Shown in pieces: positions 27,617 through 35,781 of a stretch of 64,000 nt of DNA (positions within the stretch are counted from its first letter, which is position 1; the number at the start of each line of letters is the position of its first letter). The translations under genes and the position numbers were made by a program. Under the pieces are notes generated by a model. The model saw only the letters and a list, made by a program, of their open reading frames with translations, was not told where the DNA came from and made no database searches. This DNA is from Aureimonas psammosilenae (lineage in GTDB: Bacteria; Pseudomonadota; Alphaproteobacteria; Rhizobiales; Rhizobiaceae): NCBI RefSeq assembly GCF_009176975.1, contig NZ_WEZG01000001.1, positions 620,001 through 684,000 of the forward strand, written 5' to 3'.

Positions 27617-28285
27617 ATGCTTGACGGGAAACGGCCAGAAAAGCCGAAACGCCGGGTCGCCTCCATCGCCGCCATCGCGCTTCTCGCCGGCGGGGTCGCG
27701 GGTGCCCTTGCCGTATACGTCGGGGGAACGGGTTCCGGCAAGGCGAGCGCCGCGAACTGTCCGGCCGCGCCCGGCTTCGCGGATGCGGTGAACGCGGCGG
27801 CGCGCGGCGAGGTCGCCGCCGTCCACGCGCTGGACGAGCCCTTCGACGCGCGCGCCATCGCCTTCAAGGACGCGGGCGGTCTGCCGAAGAGCCTTGGCGA
27901 TTATTCCGGCAAGGCGATGCTGGTGAACCTTTGGGCGACGTGGTGCGTGCCCTGCCGCGCCGAGATGCCGGCCCTCGACGCCCTGGAGCGGCAGAAGGGC
28001 GGGGCGGACTTCGCGGTGGTGCCGATCAATGTGGATCTCGGCGACGGCGACAAGCCGAAGGCGTTCTACACCGAAACGAACCTGACGGCGCTGCCGCTTT
28101 ATCGCGACGAGACCATGGGGGTCTTCACCGATCTGAAAACCAAGGGCCTCACCATCGGACTGCCGGTCAGCCTGCTCGTGGATGCTGAGGGCTGCGCCCG
28201 CGCCGCCATCACCGGCCCGGCCGAATGGGCGAGCCCGGACGGGATCGCCATGGTCGACGTCTTGCGGAAGGGCGGGGGCGCCTGA
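27617..28285 (+). CDS. TlpA-like membrane-anchored thioredoxin
   Basis: The 222-residue protein has one N-terminal transmembrane segment (about 14-36) and a periplasmic thioredoxin fold. The redox motif is WCVPC (Cys110 and Cys113) in VNLWATWCVPCRAEMP, with the cis-proline loop at GLPVSLLVD. An additional Cys48 follows the membrane helix, and Cys near EGCARAAI lies in the last strand. TlpA-type proteins reduce cytochrome-oxidase copper chaperones or cytochrome c maturation partners; the exact partner is not evident. Its stop lies in a perfect hairpin shared with the convergent response-regulator stop. Confidence 0.9.
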   Translation: MLDGKRPEKPKRRVASIAAIALLAGGVAGALAVYVGGTGSGKASAANCPAAPGFADAVNAAARGEVAAVHALDEPFDARAIAFKDAGGLPKSLGDYSGKAMLVNLWATWCVPCRAEMPALDALERQKGGADFAVVPINVDLGDGDKPKAFYTETNLTALPLYRDETMGVFTDLKTKGLTIGLPVSLLVDAEGCARAAITGPAEWASPDGIAMVDVLRKGGGA

Positions 28286-28300
28286 TTCGAGGATCAGGCG
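28279..28300. terminator. Hairpin spanning two convergent stop codons (candidate bidirectional terminator)
   Basis: CGCCTGAT (28279-28286) and ATCAGGCG (28293-28300) form a perfect 8-bp stem with a 6-base loop. Both stop codons, TlpA on plus and the response regulator on minus, fall inside it. No clear T-run follows on either side, so intrinsic termination is uncertain. Confidence 0.45.
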
Positions 28301-28689
28301 TAGCGGCGCATCGGCTCTTCGAAGCGCTCGGACAGCGCCTGCGCCACGGCTTCGCGGATCACCGTGATGGTGAAGGGCTTGTCGATGACGCCGACGATGA
28401 TGCGGGCGAGATCCTCGGCTGCTTCGCGCTGTTCGGCATAGCCCGTCATTAGGAGAACGGGCAGGGACGGCCATTCGCTCGCCACCGCATGGGCGAGCTC
28501 GATGCCGGTCATGGACGGCATGCGGATGTCCGACAGCACCAGATCATAGGCGCCGCCATCCTCCTGAAGTCGCTCCAGAGCGATCTCGCCATCCTCGCAG
28601 GCGACGACCTCGTGGCCTTCGAGACGAAGCGCGCGCGACACCAGGAGGCGCACGCCGTCATCGTCCTCGGCAACAAGTATGCTTGCCAT
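28294..28689 (-). CDS. Single-domain response regulator, CpdR-like
   Basis: The 131-residue protein is a lone receiver domain with no output domain. The acidic pocket is AEDDD near residue 9, the phosphoacceptor is Asp54 (VLSDIRMPSM), Thr82 is in LLMTGYA, and Lys104 is in VIDKPFT. The whole sequence resembles Hyphomicrobiales CpdR proteins, which direct ClpXP proteolysis of cell-cycle factors under control of the CckA-ChpT relay. CpdR identity is from similarity and from lying beside hpt, a neighbourhood seen in related genomes; another stand-alone receiver is possible. ATG 28689 was chosen over a longer frame to 28863 that would overlap hpt. Confidence 0.82.
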   Translation of the reverse strand: MASILVAEDDDGVRLLVSRALRLEGHEVVACEDGEIALERLQEDGGAYDLVLSDIRMPSMTGIELAHAVASEWPSLPVLLMTGYAEQREAAEDLARIIVGVIDKPFTITVIREAVAQALSERFEEPMRRYA

Positions 28690-28775
28690 GCCTTCGCTTC
28701 CGATCCCTATTTGTTCTCGGTTGCCCGAACGGGGCGGTTTCCCGTCCATCATGGCAAGCAAAGCTTGCTCAAGCC

Positions 28776-29324
28776 TTACTCGACCACGCGCCCGACAAAA
28801 GGAAGTTCGCGAAAAGCGTGGCCGACATCCATGCCGTAGCCGACGACGAAATGGTCGGGGCACTCGAAGCCGACATAATCGGGCTCGATCCCGACCTTGC
28901 GCTTCACGCTCTTGTCGAGAAGCACGGCGAGTTCCACCGCCGTCGCGCCGCGCGACAGGAGAAGGTCGCGGGCGAACTGGAGCGTGCGGCCAGATTCCAA
29001 GATGTCGTCCACCATCACCACGACGCGGCCCGCGACGTCGGTCTCGACATCGCGCAACACGCGCACCTCGCCCCCTTCCGTGCCGCCGCCATAGGAGGAC
29101 AGGGAGATGAACTCCACTTCCGGCGCGAGCTTCACGGCGTGAAGCGCCCGGATGAGATCGGCCGCGAACACGAAGGAGCCCTTCAGAACGGCGACAACCA
29201 AAATCTCGCCGCTCTTTTCCACGGGATGGTGCGCGGCGATCTCGCCGGCGAGGCGACGGATCTCGTCGGCGATCTGGCTTTCAGTGAAAAGCGGTTCGAT
29301 CTGCCGATCGCGAACGGTGATCAT
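28776..29324 (-). CDS. hpt: Hypoxanthine phosphoribosyltransferase
   Basis: The 182-residue purine-salvage enzyme converts hypoxanthine or guanine plus PRPP to IMP or GMP. The PRPP-binding signature VVVMVDDILESGRTL is clear near residue 101, and LKGSFVFAADLIRAL is the early substrate loop. The C-terminal YVGFECPDHFVVGYGMD block is also conserved. ATG 29324 overlaps by 4 bases (ATGA) the stop of a small upstream gene, so the two are translationally coupled. A longer frame to 29444 has no support. Confidence 0.95.
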   Translation of the reverse strand: MITVRDRQIEPLFTESQIADEIRRLAGEIAAHHPVEKSGEILVVAVLKGSFVFAADLIRALHAVKLAPEVEFISLSSYGGGTEGGEVRVLRDVETDVAGRVVVMVDDILESGRTLQFARDLLLSRGATAVELAVLLDKSVKRKVGIEPDYVGFECPDHFVVGYGMDVGHAFRELPFVGRVVE

Positions 29325-29779
29325 TTTCCGAATGTTATCCTGTCGCCTTTGCCGGAGCCCGAAACGACCCCTCCTGCGCCCGTGGTAGCGGAGGGAAGGC
29401 CAAGCGTCGAGTGCTGCGCGTCGGGCAGGTCCGGCATCGACCACGCCGAAAGCGAGGCGACGAGCGCCACCATCACGCCGACGCTGGCTCGGCCGCGCGC
29501 GGCATCGTCCGCCGGCCGGGCGGCGCGGGCATCGGCTTGCCCCCGGCGCGGCGCGGCGGCCGCTTTGGCGAAACGCGCATGGCCGGGGAACACGAGGTCC
29601 GGCGAGGCCGGGCGCGGGCTTCTATAGGGCAGAAGGCCCGCATCGTTGTCGTTGGTCGGCCAAGGCTCTGGGACAAGAACGGCGGGGCGTATCGGCACCG
29701 CACCCGAGCGGTTCAGAACGACGGCGCGCCCTTCGATGACATGGTTCGGCCGATGATGGGCCGTGCGGCGAGCGTGCAT
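29321..29779 (-). CDS. Hypothetical protein, one predicted membrane segment, coupled to hpt
   Basis: The 152-residue protein has no recognised family. A strong GGGAGGTG ribosome site sits 5 bases before ATG 29779, and its stop overlaps the hpt start as ATGA, so it is very probably expressed. The N-terminal part has HVIEGRAVVLNRSG and PEPWPTNDND, an acidic-polar stretch, and a hydrophobic segment VGVMVALVASLSAW lies near residues 105-118. The middle is arginine- and alanine-rich. A role with purine salvage is not implied by the sequence. It could also be a conserved alphaproteobacterial orphan. Confidence 0.65.
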   Translation of the reverse strand: MHARRTAHHRPNHVIEGRAVVLNRSGAVPIRPAVLVPEPWPTNDNDAGLLPYRSPRPASPDLVFPGHARFAKAAAAPRRGQADARAARPADDAARGRASVGVMVALVASLSAWSMPDLPDAQHSTLGLPSATTGAGGVVSGSGKGDRITFGK

Positions 29780-29911
29780 GGAGCACCTCCCTTCTCGAAA
29801 GTTCAGGGACGGTTAAGCCTCCATGGTTAACCAGAACTGACTTCGCCCCGAACTCGACACGAAAGCGGCGTTGAGAACGGGCGATCAAACGGCCAAGGGG
29901 TCACGGGCTCG

Positions 29912-30571
29912 ATGATACGTTTCGAGAATGTCGGCCTGCGCTACGACATGGGGCCGGAAGTGCTGCGCGATCTCTCCTTCGAGATCAAACGCCAGTCCTT
30001 CCAGTTCCTGACCGGCCCGTCCGGCGCGGGCAAGACCAGTCTCCTGCGCATGCTCTTTCTCGCCGTGAAGCCGACGCGCGGTCTCATCACCATGCTCGGC
30101 CGCGACGTCTCGACGCTCACGCGCTCGGACCTGCCTGCCATCCGCCGGCGCATCGGCGTCGTGTTCCAGGACTTCCGCCTGCTCGACCACATGACCACCT
30201 ACGAGAACGTCGCCCTGCCTTTGCGCGTTCAGGGCAAGTCGGAATCGAGCTACCGGCAGGACGTGGTGGATCTCATCAAATGGGTCGGTCTCGGCGAGCG
30301 GATGCACGCGCTGCCCGTCGTCCTGTCGGGCGGCGAGAAGCAGCGTGCCGCCATCGCGCGGGCCCTGATCGACCAGCCGGACGTGCTTCTGGCCGACGAA
30401 CCGACGGGCAATGTAGACCCGCCGCTCGCCAAAAGGCTGCTTCGCCTTTTCATGGAGCTGAACCGCACCGGCACGGCCGTGGTGATCGCCACGCACGACT
30501 TTTCCTTGATGGACCAGTTGGAAGCGCGCCGTCTCGTGCTTCAGGACGGGAGGCTGGAAATCTATGACTGA
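29912..30571 (+). CDS. ftsE: Cell division ATP-binding protein FtsE
   Basis: The 219-residue ABC ATPase has Walker A GPSGAGKT (35-42), the ABC signature LSGGEKQR, Walker B VLLADEPTG and the FtsE-type NVDPPLAKRL continuation. With FtsX it regulates peptidoglycan hydrolases at the division site. The downstream ftsX overlaps by 8 bases, as is usual. The 132 bases upstream, toward a divergent orphan gene, contain two TTAA half-sites about 10 bases apart (29814 and 29828), which is not the CtrA spacing of 7. Confidence 0.96.
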   Translation: MIRFENVGLRYDMGPEVLRDLSFEIKRQSFQFLTGPSGAGKTSLLRMLFLAVKPTRGLITMLGRDVSTLTRSDLPAIRRRIGVVFQDFRLLDHMTTYENVALPLRVQGKSESSYRQDVVDLIKWVGLGERMHALPVVLSGGEKQRAAIARALIDQPDVLLADEPTGNVDPPLAKRLLRLFMELNRTGTAVVIATHDFSLMDQLEARRLVLQDGRLEIYD

Positions 30572-31556
30572 CGCCGCTTCCCGTGTCGCCGAAAAGAAGA
30601 CAGCCCTCCGGCCCCGGCTCGCCCGGCGCGGGGCCGACACTCGCCCCGCCGCCATCGTGCCGCCCGGCAACGTCGCGGGCCGCGCGCTGATGACGGTGAT
30701 CGCCATCATGACTTTTCTCGCCAGCCTGACGCTCGGCGCCGTCACGCTCGTCACCGACACGGCAGCGATCTGGGAATCGCAGATTTCTCGCGAGATCACC
30801 GTGCAGGTGCGGCCCGACGAGGGGCTGGACATGGCCCAGGCTCTCGACACCGTCAGGCGCATCGCGCTCGCGATGCCGGGCGTCACGGGCGCCGACGTGA
30901 TGGACGACGCGGCGACCTCGCGCCTCCTGTCGCCCTGGCTCGGCGAAGGGCTGGACCTCGACGAACTGCCGGTTCCGCGTCTCGTCCTTGTCGGCATCGA
31001 CGAAAGCGCCCCGCCGGACTTCAACGACCTTCGCGCCAAGCTGACGGGCGCGGTGCCCCAGGCGAGCCTCGACGATCACCGGGCCTGGGTGTCGCGCCTC
31101 GTGTCCATGGCCAACGCCACGGTTCTCGTCGGGCTCGGCATCCTCGCTCTCGTTCTGATCGCCACCGTCCTCACCGTCGTCTTCGCCACGCGCGGCGCGA
31201 TGTCGGGCAACCGGCAGATCGTGGAGGTCCTGCATTTCGTCGGGGCCAAGCCCGGCTTCATCGCCGGCGAGTTCGAGCGCCACTTCCTGAAGCTCGGCCT
31301 TTTCGGCGCGCTGGCCGGCGGCTTCGCCGGCCTTCTCGTGTTTCTCGCCATGGGCCATTGGACGGCGGCCAACATGGCAACGCCGGAAGCCGACCAGATC
31401 AGCGCGCTGTTCGGCTCCTTCGCCATCGGCTGGAAAGGCTATGCCGGCATTCTCGCCGTGGTGGTGGTGGTCGGCACGATCACCGCGATCACCTCGCGCT
31501 TCACCGTGACGCGGCAACTCGCCGCGATCGACATGCTTTCACCGGTGGAAAGGTGA
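30564..31556 (+). CDS. ftsX: Cell division protein FtsX
   Basis: The 330-residue membrane protein has a cytoplasmic N-terminus, a first TM (LMTVIAIMTFLASLTLGAVTL), a periplasmic loop of about 150 residues and three C-terminal TM segments, which is the FtsX topology. It pairs with FtsE as the ABC transporter-like complex that activates septal hydrolases. The N-terminal 35 residues are arginine- and alanine-rich and likely cytoplasmic. The 8-base overlap with ftsE supports co-translation. Confidence 0.94.
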   Translation: MTDAASRVAEKKTALRPRLARRGADTRPAAIVPPGNVAGRALMTVIAIMTFLASLTLGAVTLVTDTAAIWESQISREITVQVRPDEGLDMAQALDTVRRIALAMPGVTGADVMDDAATSRLLSPWLGEGLDLDELPVPRLVLVGIDESAPPDFNDLRAKLTGAVPQASLDDHRAWVSRLVSMANATVLVGLGILALVLIATVLTVVFATRGAMSGNRQIVEVLHFVGAKPGFIAGEFERHFLKLGLFGALAGGFAGLLVFLAMGHWTAANMATPEADQISALFGSFAIGWKGYAGILAVVVVVGTITAITSRFTVTRQLAAIDMLSPVER

Positions 31557-31650
31557 GAAACGAATCACACATGGTCAGTGAACGGTCCGAATAAGAATCG
31601 CTAAAGGATTTGAGCGCAGAATTTTGGTTAACGCCGACCGGCGTGTGCCG

Positions 31651-32394
31651 ATGATGACGATGCCCCAAGAGCAGTCCAACCCATCGCTTCCCGTGCGGGA
31701 AGACAGACCAGAGAAGGCGCCCGCCCGCCGGCGCGCGTCCGGCAGCAGGCTGCGCTCGGTCGCCGTCGCTCTCGCCTTCGCGGGCGTCTTCGCCGGAGGA
31801 TATCTGGCGGGCGGTTTCATCCGCTTCGCGCAGGAGGTCGCGCAGTTCTCCCGCGCGCCCGGCATCGAACGCGCCGACGGCATCGTCGTCCTGACGGGCG
31901 GGGCGCTGCGCCTCGATCAGGCGATGGATCTTCTGAAGAACGGCAAGGCGTCCCGCCTCCTCATCAGCGGCGTCAATCCGAACACCAACGCCAACACGCT
32001 GTCGCGCCTCACCGAAACCGACCGCGCCCTGTTCGATTGTTGCGTCGATCTCGACTATGCGGCGCTCAACACCGTCGGCAATGCCGAGATCACCGACCGC
32101 TGGGCGCGGGCGCGCGGCTTCGACGACCTGATCCTCGTCACCAGCGACTACCACATGCCGAGGACGCTTCTGGAGTTCGAGCGCTTCGCCCATGTGCCCG
32201 TCATCAAGCCTTACGCGGTGGCGCGCGCCGATCTGTGGCTCGGCGAGGGCTCGGTGCCGAGCGGCAAGGGCATCAAGGTGCTTCTGGTGGAATATGCCAA
32301 GCTCGTGGCGACGAGGCTGCGTTTCGCGGCGGGCCTCGAAGGGCAGACGGCGGCGCTCAGCGATGGAACCCGGCCCCAGCGCAAGGCTTCCTGA
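31651..32394 (+). CDS. YdcF/SanA-like DUF218 membrane protein
   Basis: The protein has about 247 residues: a basic cytoplasmic N-terminus, one transmembrane helix near residues 35-55, and a DUF218 domain. The last starts DGIVVLTGGALRLDQAM, continues with LLISGVNPNTNANTLSRL, and has LVTSDYHMPRTLLEFERF near the end, all typical. DUF218 proteins such as ElyC and SanA act in envelope polysaccharide metabolism, possibly on lipid carriers. The gene sits between ftsX and plsC, a conserved order in Rhizobiales. The start is uncertain: ATG codons occur at 31651, 31654 and 31660, and the open frame extends to a TTG at 31624. Confidence 0.88.
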   Translation: MMTMPQEQSNPSLPVREDRPEKAPARRRASGSRLRSVAVALAFAGVFAGGYLAGGFIRFAQEVAQFSRAPGIERADGIVVLTGGALRLDQAMDLLKNGKASRLLISGVNPNTNANTLSRLTETDRALFDCCVDLDYAALNTVGNAEITDRWARARGFDDLILVTSDYHMPRTLLEFERFAHVPVIKPYAVARADLWLGEGSVPSGKGIKVLLVEYAKLVATRLRFAAGLEGQTAALSDGTRPQRKAS

Positions 32395-32481
32395 TACCGC
32401 CGCGCACTAGCCGCGCGAAAACGGATGGTGCATGTGATCGCCGCGCCCGACTTTCACGGGCGGGACGGGAACCCATCCTGA

Positions 32482-33339
32482 ATGAAAGCTATCCGCTCCA
32501 GCCTCTTCGCCGTGCTTCTCTACGGCTCTCTCGCGCTGTTTCTGATCGTCTTCCTGCCGTTGTTCCTCGTTTTCGACGACGACTTCGCCTGGCGGAAGAC
32601 GCGGGCCTGGGGGCGGCTCGGAATGTGGCTCCAGCGGGTGGTGGTGGGAACCGACGTCGTGGTGGAGGGCATCGAGAAGGTGCCGCCCGGCGCGTCGATC
32701 GTCGCCTCGAAGCACGAGTCTTTCTGGGAAACCATGGCGCTGACGGCGCTTCTCGACCGGCCGGCCTTCATCCTCAAGAAGGAGCTGACGCAGATCCCGC
32801 TTTTCGGCACCTATCTGCGCCGCCTCGGCATGATCCCCGTGGACCGGACGCGGCGCGGGGCGACCATGGCCTCCATGATGGAGGGCGCACGCAAGGCCGC
32901 CGCGCAGGGGCGGCCGATCGTGATCTTTCCCGAAGGCACGCGCACCCAGCCCGGCGAGGTCGGCGAGCCGCGCCCCGGCGTCTACATGATCTATGCTGAG
33001 CTCGGCGTTCCCATCGTGCCCGTCGCGCTGAACTCCGGGACGTTCTGGCCCAAGCGCCACGGCCTCTACCAGCCCGGCACCATCCGCGTGCGCTTCCTGC
33101 CCCCGGTGGAGCCGGGGCTCGACCGGCCGACGCTCCTGTCGCGCGTCAGGACGGAAATGGAGGGTGCGTGCTTCGAGCTTCTGAAGGCGGCGCATGACGA
33201 GCGCGCCGATCTGCCCGTGTCTCCCCTCGTTGCGACCGCGCTGGCCGAAGGCCGCGTTCAAAGCCGCGCGACGACTTCCGCCAGCCAGCGATCGGAAAGC
33301 CCGAGCGCCGCGATCTCCGCGAAGGAGGAGCGCACGTAA
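32482..33339 (+). CDS. 1-acyl-sn-glycerol-3-phosphate acyltransferase (PlsC family)
   Basis: The 285-residue membrane enzyme is of the LPLAT family and acylates lysophosphatidic acid. An N-terminal hydrophobic helix spans about 8-30. The catalytic motif is HESFWE at His78-Glu83, so Glu replaces the textbook Asp of HX4D; this variant is known in alphaproteobacterial members. The substrate motif FPEGTR is at 149-154. The last about 25 residues overlap the tail of a convergent gamma-glutamylcyclotransferase gene by 82 bases, an unusually long convergent overlap. Genes upstream are ydcF and ftsEX. Confidence 0.9.
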   Translation: MKAIRSSLFAVLLYGSLALFLIVFLPLFLVFDDDFAWRKTRAWGRLGMWLQRVVVGTDVVVEGIEKVPPGASIVASKHESFWETMALTALLDRPAFILKKELTQIPLFGTYLRRLGMIPVDRTRRGATMASMMEGARKAAAQGRPIVIFPEGTRTQPGEVGEPRPGVYMIYAELGVPIVPVALNSGTFWPKRHGLYQPGTIRVRFLPPVEPGLDRPTLLSRVRTEMEGACFELLKAAHDERADLPVSPLVATALAEGRVQSRATTSASQRSESPSAAISAKEERT

Positions 33340-33770
33340 TCCACATTGGCGCCCGAACTCCCATGCGCGCCGGCCACGATCATCGCCGCCGCCTTCGGAT
33401 CGAGCCGGCCGGCATATTGCGAATGGCCGCGATCGGCGACGAAGGTCGTGGCATGGACCCGCCGCCCATCCGCCAGCAGCACCGACGCCGCGGTTTCCCG
33501 GTAGACATTGGTGACGAGTTCGCGCGCTCTCAGGTAGTCGAGAACTTCCGCCGCCTTGTCCGGCGCAACGCGAAACGCCATGCCGATGCAGGATCCACCG
33601 CGATCGAGGCCGAAGACCAGCCCCGGCCGCTCCGGCGTGCCGCGATGGACGTGCGAATGGATGCAAAGCGCGCGGTGATAACCCGAAAGCCGCGCCTTCA
33701 CGCGCTCTTCGAACGCGAAGCCGGGTTGCCAGATCAGCGATGCGTAGCCAAAAACCCAAAGATCGGTCAT
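33258..33770 (-). CDS. Gamma-glutamylcyclotransferase (ChaC-like)
   Basis: The 170-residue protein begins with the ChaC-like nucleotide-free GGCT motif VFGYASLIWQPGF. GLDRGGSCIGMAFRV follows, and the likely catalytic Glu is in YLRARELVTNVYRE. ChaC enzymes split glutathione into 5-oxoproline and Cys-Gly. A hallmark Gly in YGSLIW is Ala here (YASLIW), which is seen in some homologues. It converges on plsC with 82 bases of overlap. It lies 24 bases divergent from the DUF2125 gene. Confidence 0.87.
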   Translation of the reverse strand: MTDLWVFGYASLIWQPGFAFEERVKARLSGYHRALCIHSHVHRGTPERPGLVFGLDRGGSCIGMAFRVAPDKAAEVLDYLRARELVTNVYRETAASVLLADGRRVHATTFVADRGHSQYAGRLDPKAAAMIVAGAHGSSGANVDYVRSSFAEIAALGLSDRWLAEVVARL

Positions 33771-33794
33771 GGCCGACCGTAAGAGGTGAGAAGC

Positions 33795-34826
33795 ATGGCG
33801 GCGTCAAGCGCAAGAACGGGCGGTCGGGCAGGGCGCGTCTTTGTCGGGATCGGGCTTGTGGTCATCATCCTCGCGGCCCTTTTGTCGGGCGCCTGGTATT
33901 ATCTCGCCAACCGGCTCGACGTCGCGGTGCGCCAGGCGATCGAGGCGGCGGCGGGCGGCGGCACCGAGCTTTCCTGCGACGGGCAGGAAGTCTTCGGCTA
34001 TCCCTTCCGCCTTGGACTGCGCTGCGGCGCGATTGCGGTGGCCGCGCCGACCAAGGGCGTGAAGGCTTCGGCGGGCGCGTTGCGCACCGCCGCGCAGATC
34101 TATGACCCCGCCAAGGTCGTCGGCGAACTCGACGGGCCGCTTCTCCTCGAAGCACCGGGCACGTCGCCTCTCGATATCCGCTGGAGCCTTCTCCAAGCCA
34201 GCACCCATTTCTGGACGCAGGGCGTGGACCGCTTGTCGGTCGCGGTGGACAAGCCGGACGTGGCGCTCGCCGGCCCGGCCGGAGCGCGCCAGCCCTTCGC
34301 CGTATCCGACCGTCTCGAAGTTCACGCCCGCCGCAACGGCGAGGATCTCGACTTCGCCTTCAGCGACGAGAACGTGCGTCTGGCGCAGCCGGGGCTCGAG
34401 GCGATCCCGGCCTTTTCTCTCGGCGCAGATCTTTCGGTAGCGGGGGTGGCCGACTGGCTCGGCGGCGAGCGGCCCGGAGTCACGCTGGCGCAAGCGCTTC
34501 GCAGCCGCTCGGGAACGATCCGGGCGCTGGTGCTGACCTTTGCCGCGCCGGCAAGCGGCAGCGCCGAAATCGCCGGTCCCTTCTCGTTCGACGGGGAAGG
34601 GCGCTTGTCCGGCCGGTTCGACATTTCCCTGACCGATCCCGCCGCCATCGCCGATCTCGCTGGCCGCCTCGTGCCGGGCGCCGAAGGCATCGCCGGCACG
34701 GTGGCGTCGGGCATCGGGCTCGTCGGGCGGACCGAGAACGGCCGCACCGTTTTGCAGGTCGATGTGCGGGATGGCCGTGCCTCGCTCGGCTTCATCCCGC
34801 TCGGGCGCATCCCGCCGATCGAGTGA
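33795..34826 (+). CDS. DUF2125 domain protein, membrane-anchored
   Basis: The 343-residue protein has a short basic N-terminus, one transmembrane helix (FVGIGLVVIILAALLSGAWYY) and a long beta-rich extracytoplasmic part. The DUF2125 core is recognised by WYYLANRL followed by ELSCDGQEVFGYPFRLGLRC, with the two Cys near residues 59 and 75. Function is unknown; related beta-rich proteins resemble lipid-transfer or AsmA-type folds, but that is only a guess. ATG 33795 is preferred; a GTG at 33786 would add three residues. It converges on tyrC with 7 bases between the stops. Confidence 0.85.
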   Translation: MAASSARTGGRAGRVFVGIGLVVIILAALLSGAWYYLANRLDVAVRQAIEAAAGGGTELSCDGQEVFGYPFRLGLRCGAIAVAAPTKGVKASAGALRTAAQIYDPAKVVGELDGPLLLEAPGTSPLDIRWSLLQASTHFWTQGVDRLSVAVDKPDVALAGPAGARQPFAVSDRLEVHARRNGEDLDFAFSDENVRLAQPGLEAIPAFSLGADLSVAGVADWLGGERPGVTLAQALRSRSGTIRALVLTFAAPASGSAEIAGPFSFDGEGRLSGRFDISLTDPAAIADLAGRLVPGAEGIAGTVASGIGLVGRTENGRTVLQVDVRDGRASLGFIPLGRIPPIE

Positions 34827-34833
34827 GGCGCTC

Positions 34834-35781
34834 TTATTCGCCCGGCTCGTTCCAGGGGTCCTTGCGCGGTGGGCGTCGGCCGAAATTCGGCTCGGCCGTG
34901 TCCTGGCCCGCTTCCACGATGGAGCGGCGGATGGCGCGCGTTCGCGTGAAAAGGTCGAACAGCGCGTCGCCGTCGCTCCAGCGGATGGCGCGCTGAAGCG
35001 ATGCGAGGTCTTCGGAGAAGCGACCGAGGATTTCGAGGACCGCGTCCTTGTTGTTCAGGAAGATGTCGCGCCACATGGTCGGGTCGGAAGCCGCGATGCG
35101 GGTGAAGTCGCGAAAGCCCGAGGCCGAGAACTTGATGACCTCCTGCTGCGTCACCGTTTCCAGATCCGCCGCCGTGCCGACGATGTTGTAGGCGATGAGG
35201 TGCGGCACGTGGCTGACGATGGCGAGAACCAGATCGTGGTGCTCGGCCGTCATCGTCTCGACCCGTGCGCCGCAGGCCCGCCAGAGTTCGGCGAGGTCGG
35301 CGACGGCCTTTTCCGAAGCGCTTTCCACTGGCGTCAGGATCGTCCAGCGGTTCTCGAAGAGTTCGAGAAAGCCGGCGTCCGGGCCGGACTGCTCGGTGCC
35401 GGCGATGGGGTGGGCGGGCACGAAATTGACGTGATCCGGCAGGTGAGGGCGCATGGCCGCGACCACCGAGCCCTTCACCGAGCCGACATCGGACACTACC
35501 GCGCCGGGCTTCAGGGCCAGGGCGATGGCTTTGGCGACCGCGCCCGACGCGCCGACCGGCACGGACAGGATCACGAGATCGGCGTCCCGAACCGCCTCGG
35601 CCGGGTCGAGCGCGTAGCTCGTGCCGAGCCGCAGTTCCTCGGCGCGCTTGAGGGTCGCTTCGCTGCGCGTCGAGATGGCGACATGGCGCGCAAGGCCGCG
35701 CTCGCGGATGTTGATCGCGATGGAGGAGCCGATCAGGCCGATGCCGATCAGCGCGATCTTTTCGAAGAGAGGTTCGCTCAT
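34834..35781 (-). CDS. tyrC: Prephenate dehydrogenase (TyrA/TyrC type)
   Basis: The 315-residue NAD(P)-dependent enzyme oxidatively decarboxylates prephenate (or arogenate) toward tyrosine. The dinucleotide motif GIGLIG lies at residues 13-18. [18 protein letters not shown], the catalytic [13 protein letters not shown] and the helical domain [10 protein letters not shown] follow in order. It overlaps hisC by 4 bases (ATGA at 35778-35781). Together with the upstream chorismate mutase it forms the tyrosine branch of a mixed aromatic/histidine operon. Whether it prefers prephenate or arogenate cannot be decided. Confidence 0.93.
   Translation of the reverse strand: MSEPLFEKIALIGIGLIGSSIAINIRERGLARHVAISTRSEATLKRAEELRLGTSYALDPAEAVRDADLVILSVPVGASGAVAKAIALALKPGAVVSDVGSVKGSVVAAMRPHLPDHVNFVPAHPIAGTEQSGPDAGFLELFENRWTILTPVESASEKAVADLAELWRACGARVETMTAEHHDLVLAIVSHVPHLIAYNIVGTAADLETVTQQEVIKFSASGFRDFTRIAASDPTMWRDIFLNNKDAVLEILGRFSEDLASLQRAIRWSDGDALFDLFTRTRAIRRSIVEAGQDTAEPNFGRRPPRKDPWNEPGE

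Noticed and set aside
29814-29831. CtrA box before ftsE
   Set aside because: Two TTAA half-sites are present, but the spacer is 10 bases instead of 7.
32407-33813. A 468-residue minus-strand open frame overlapping plsC and the ChaC-like gene
   Set aside because: It has no domain, is antisense to plsC and is out of frame with the ChaC-like gene.
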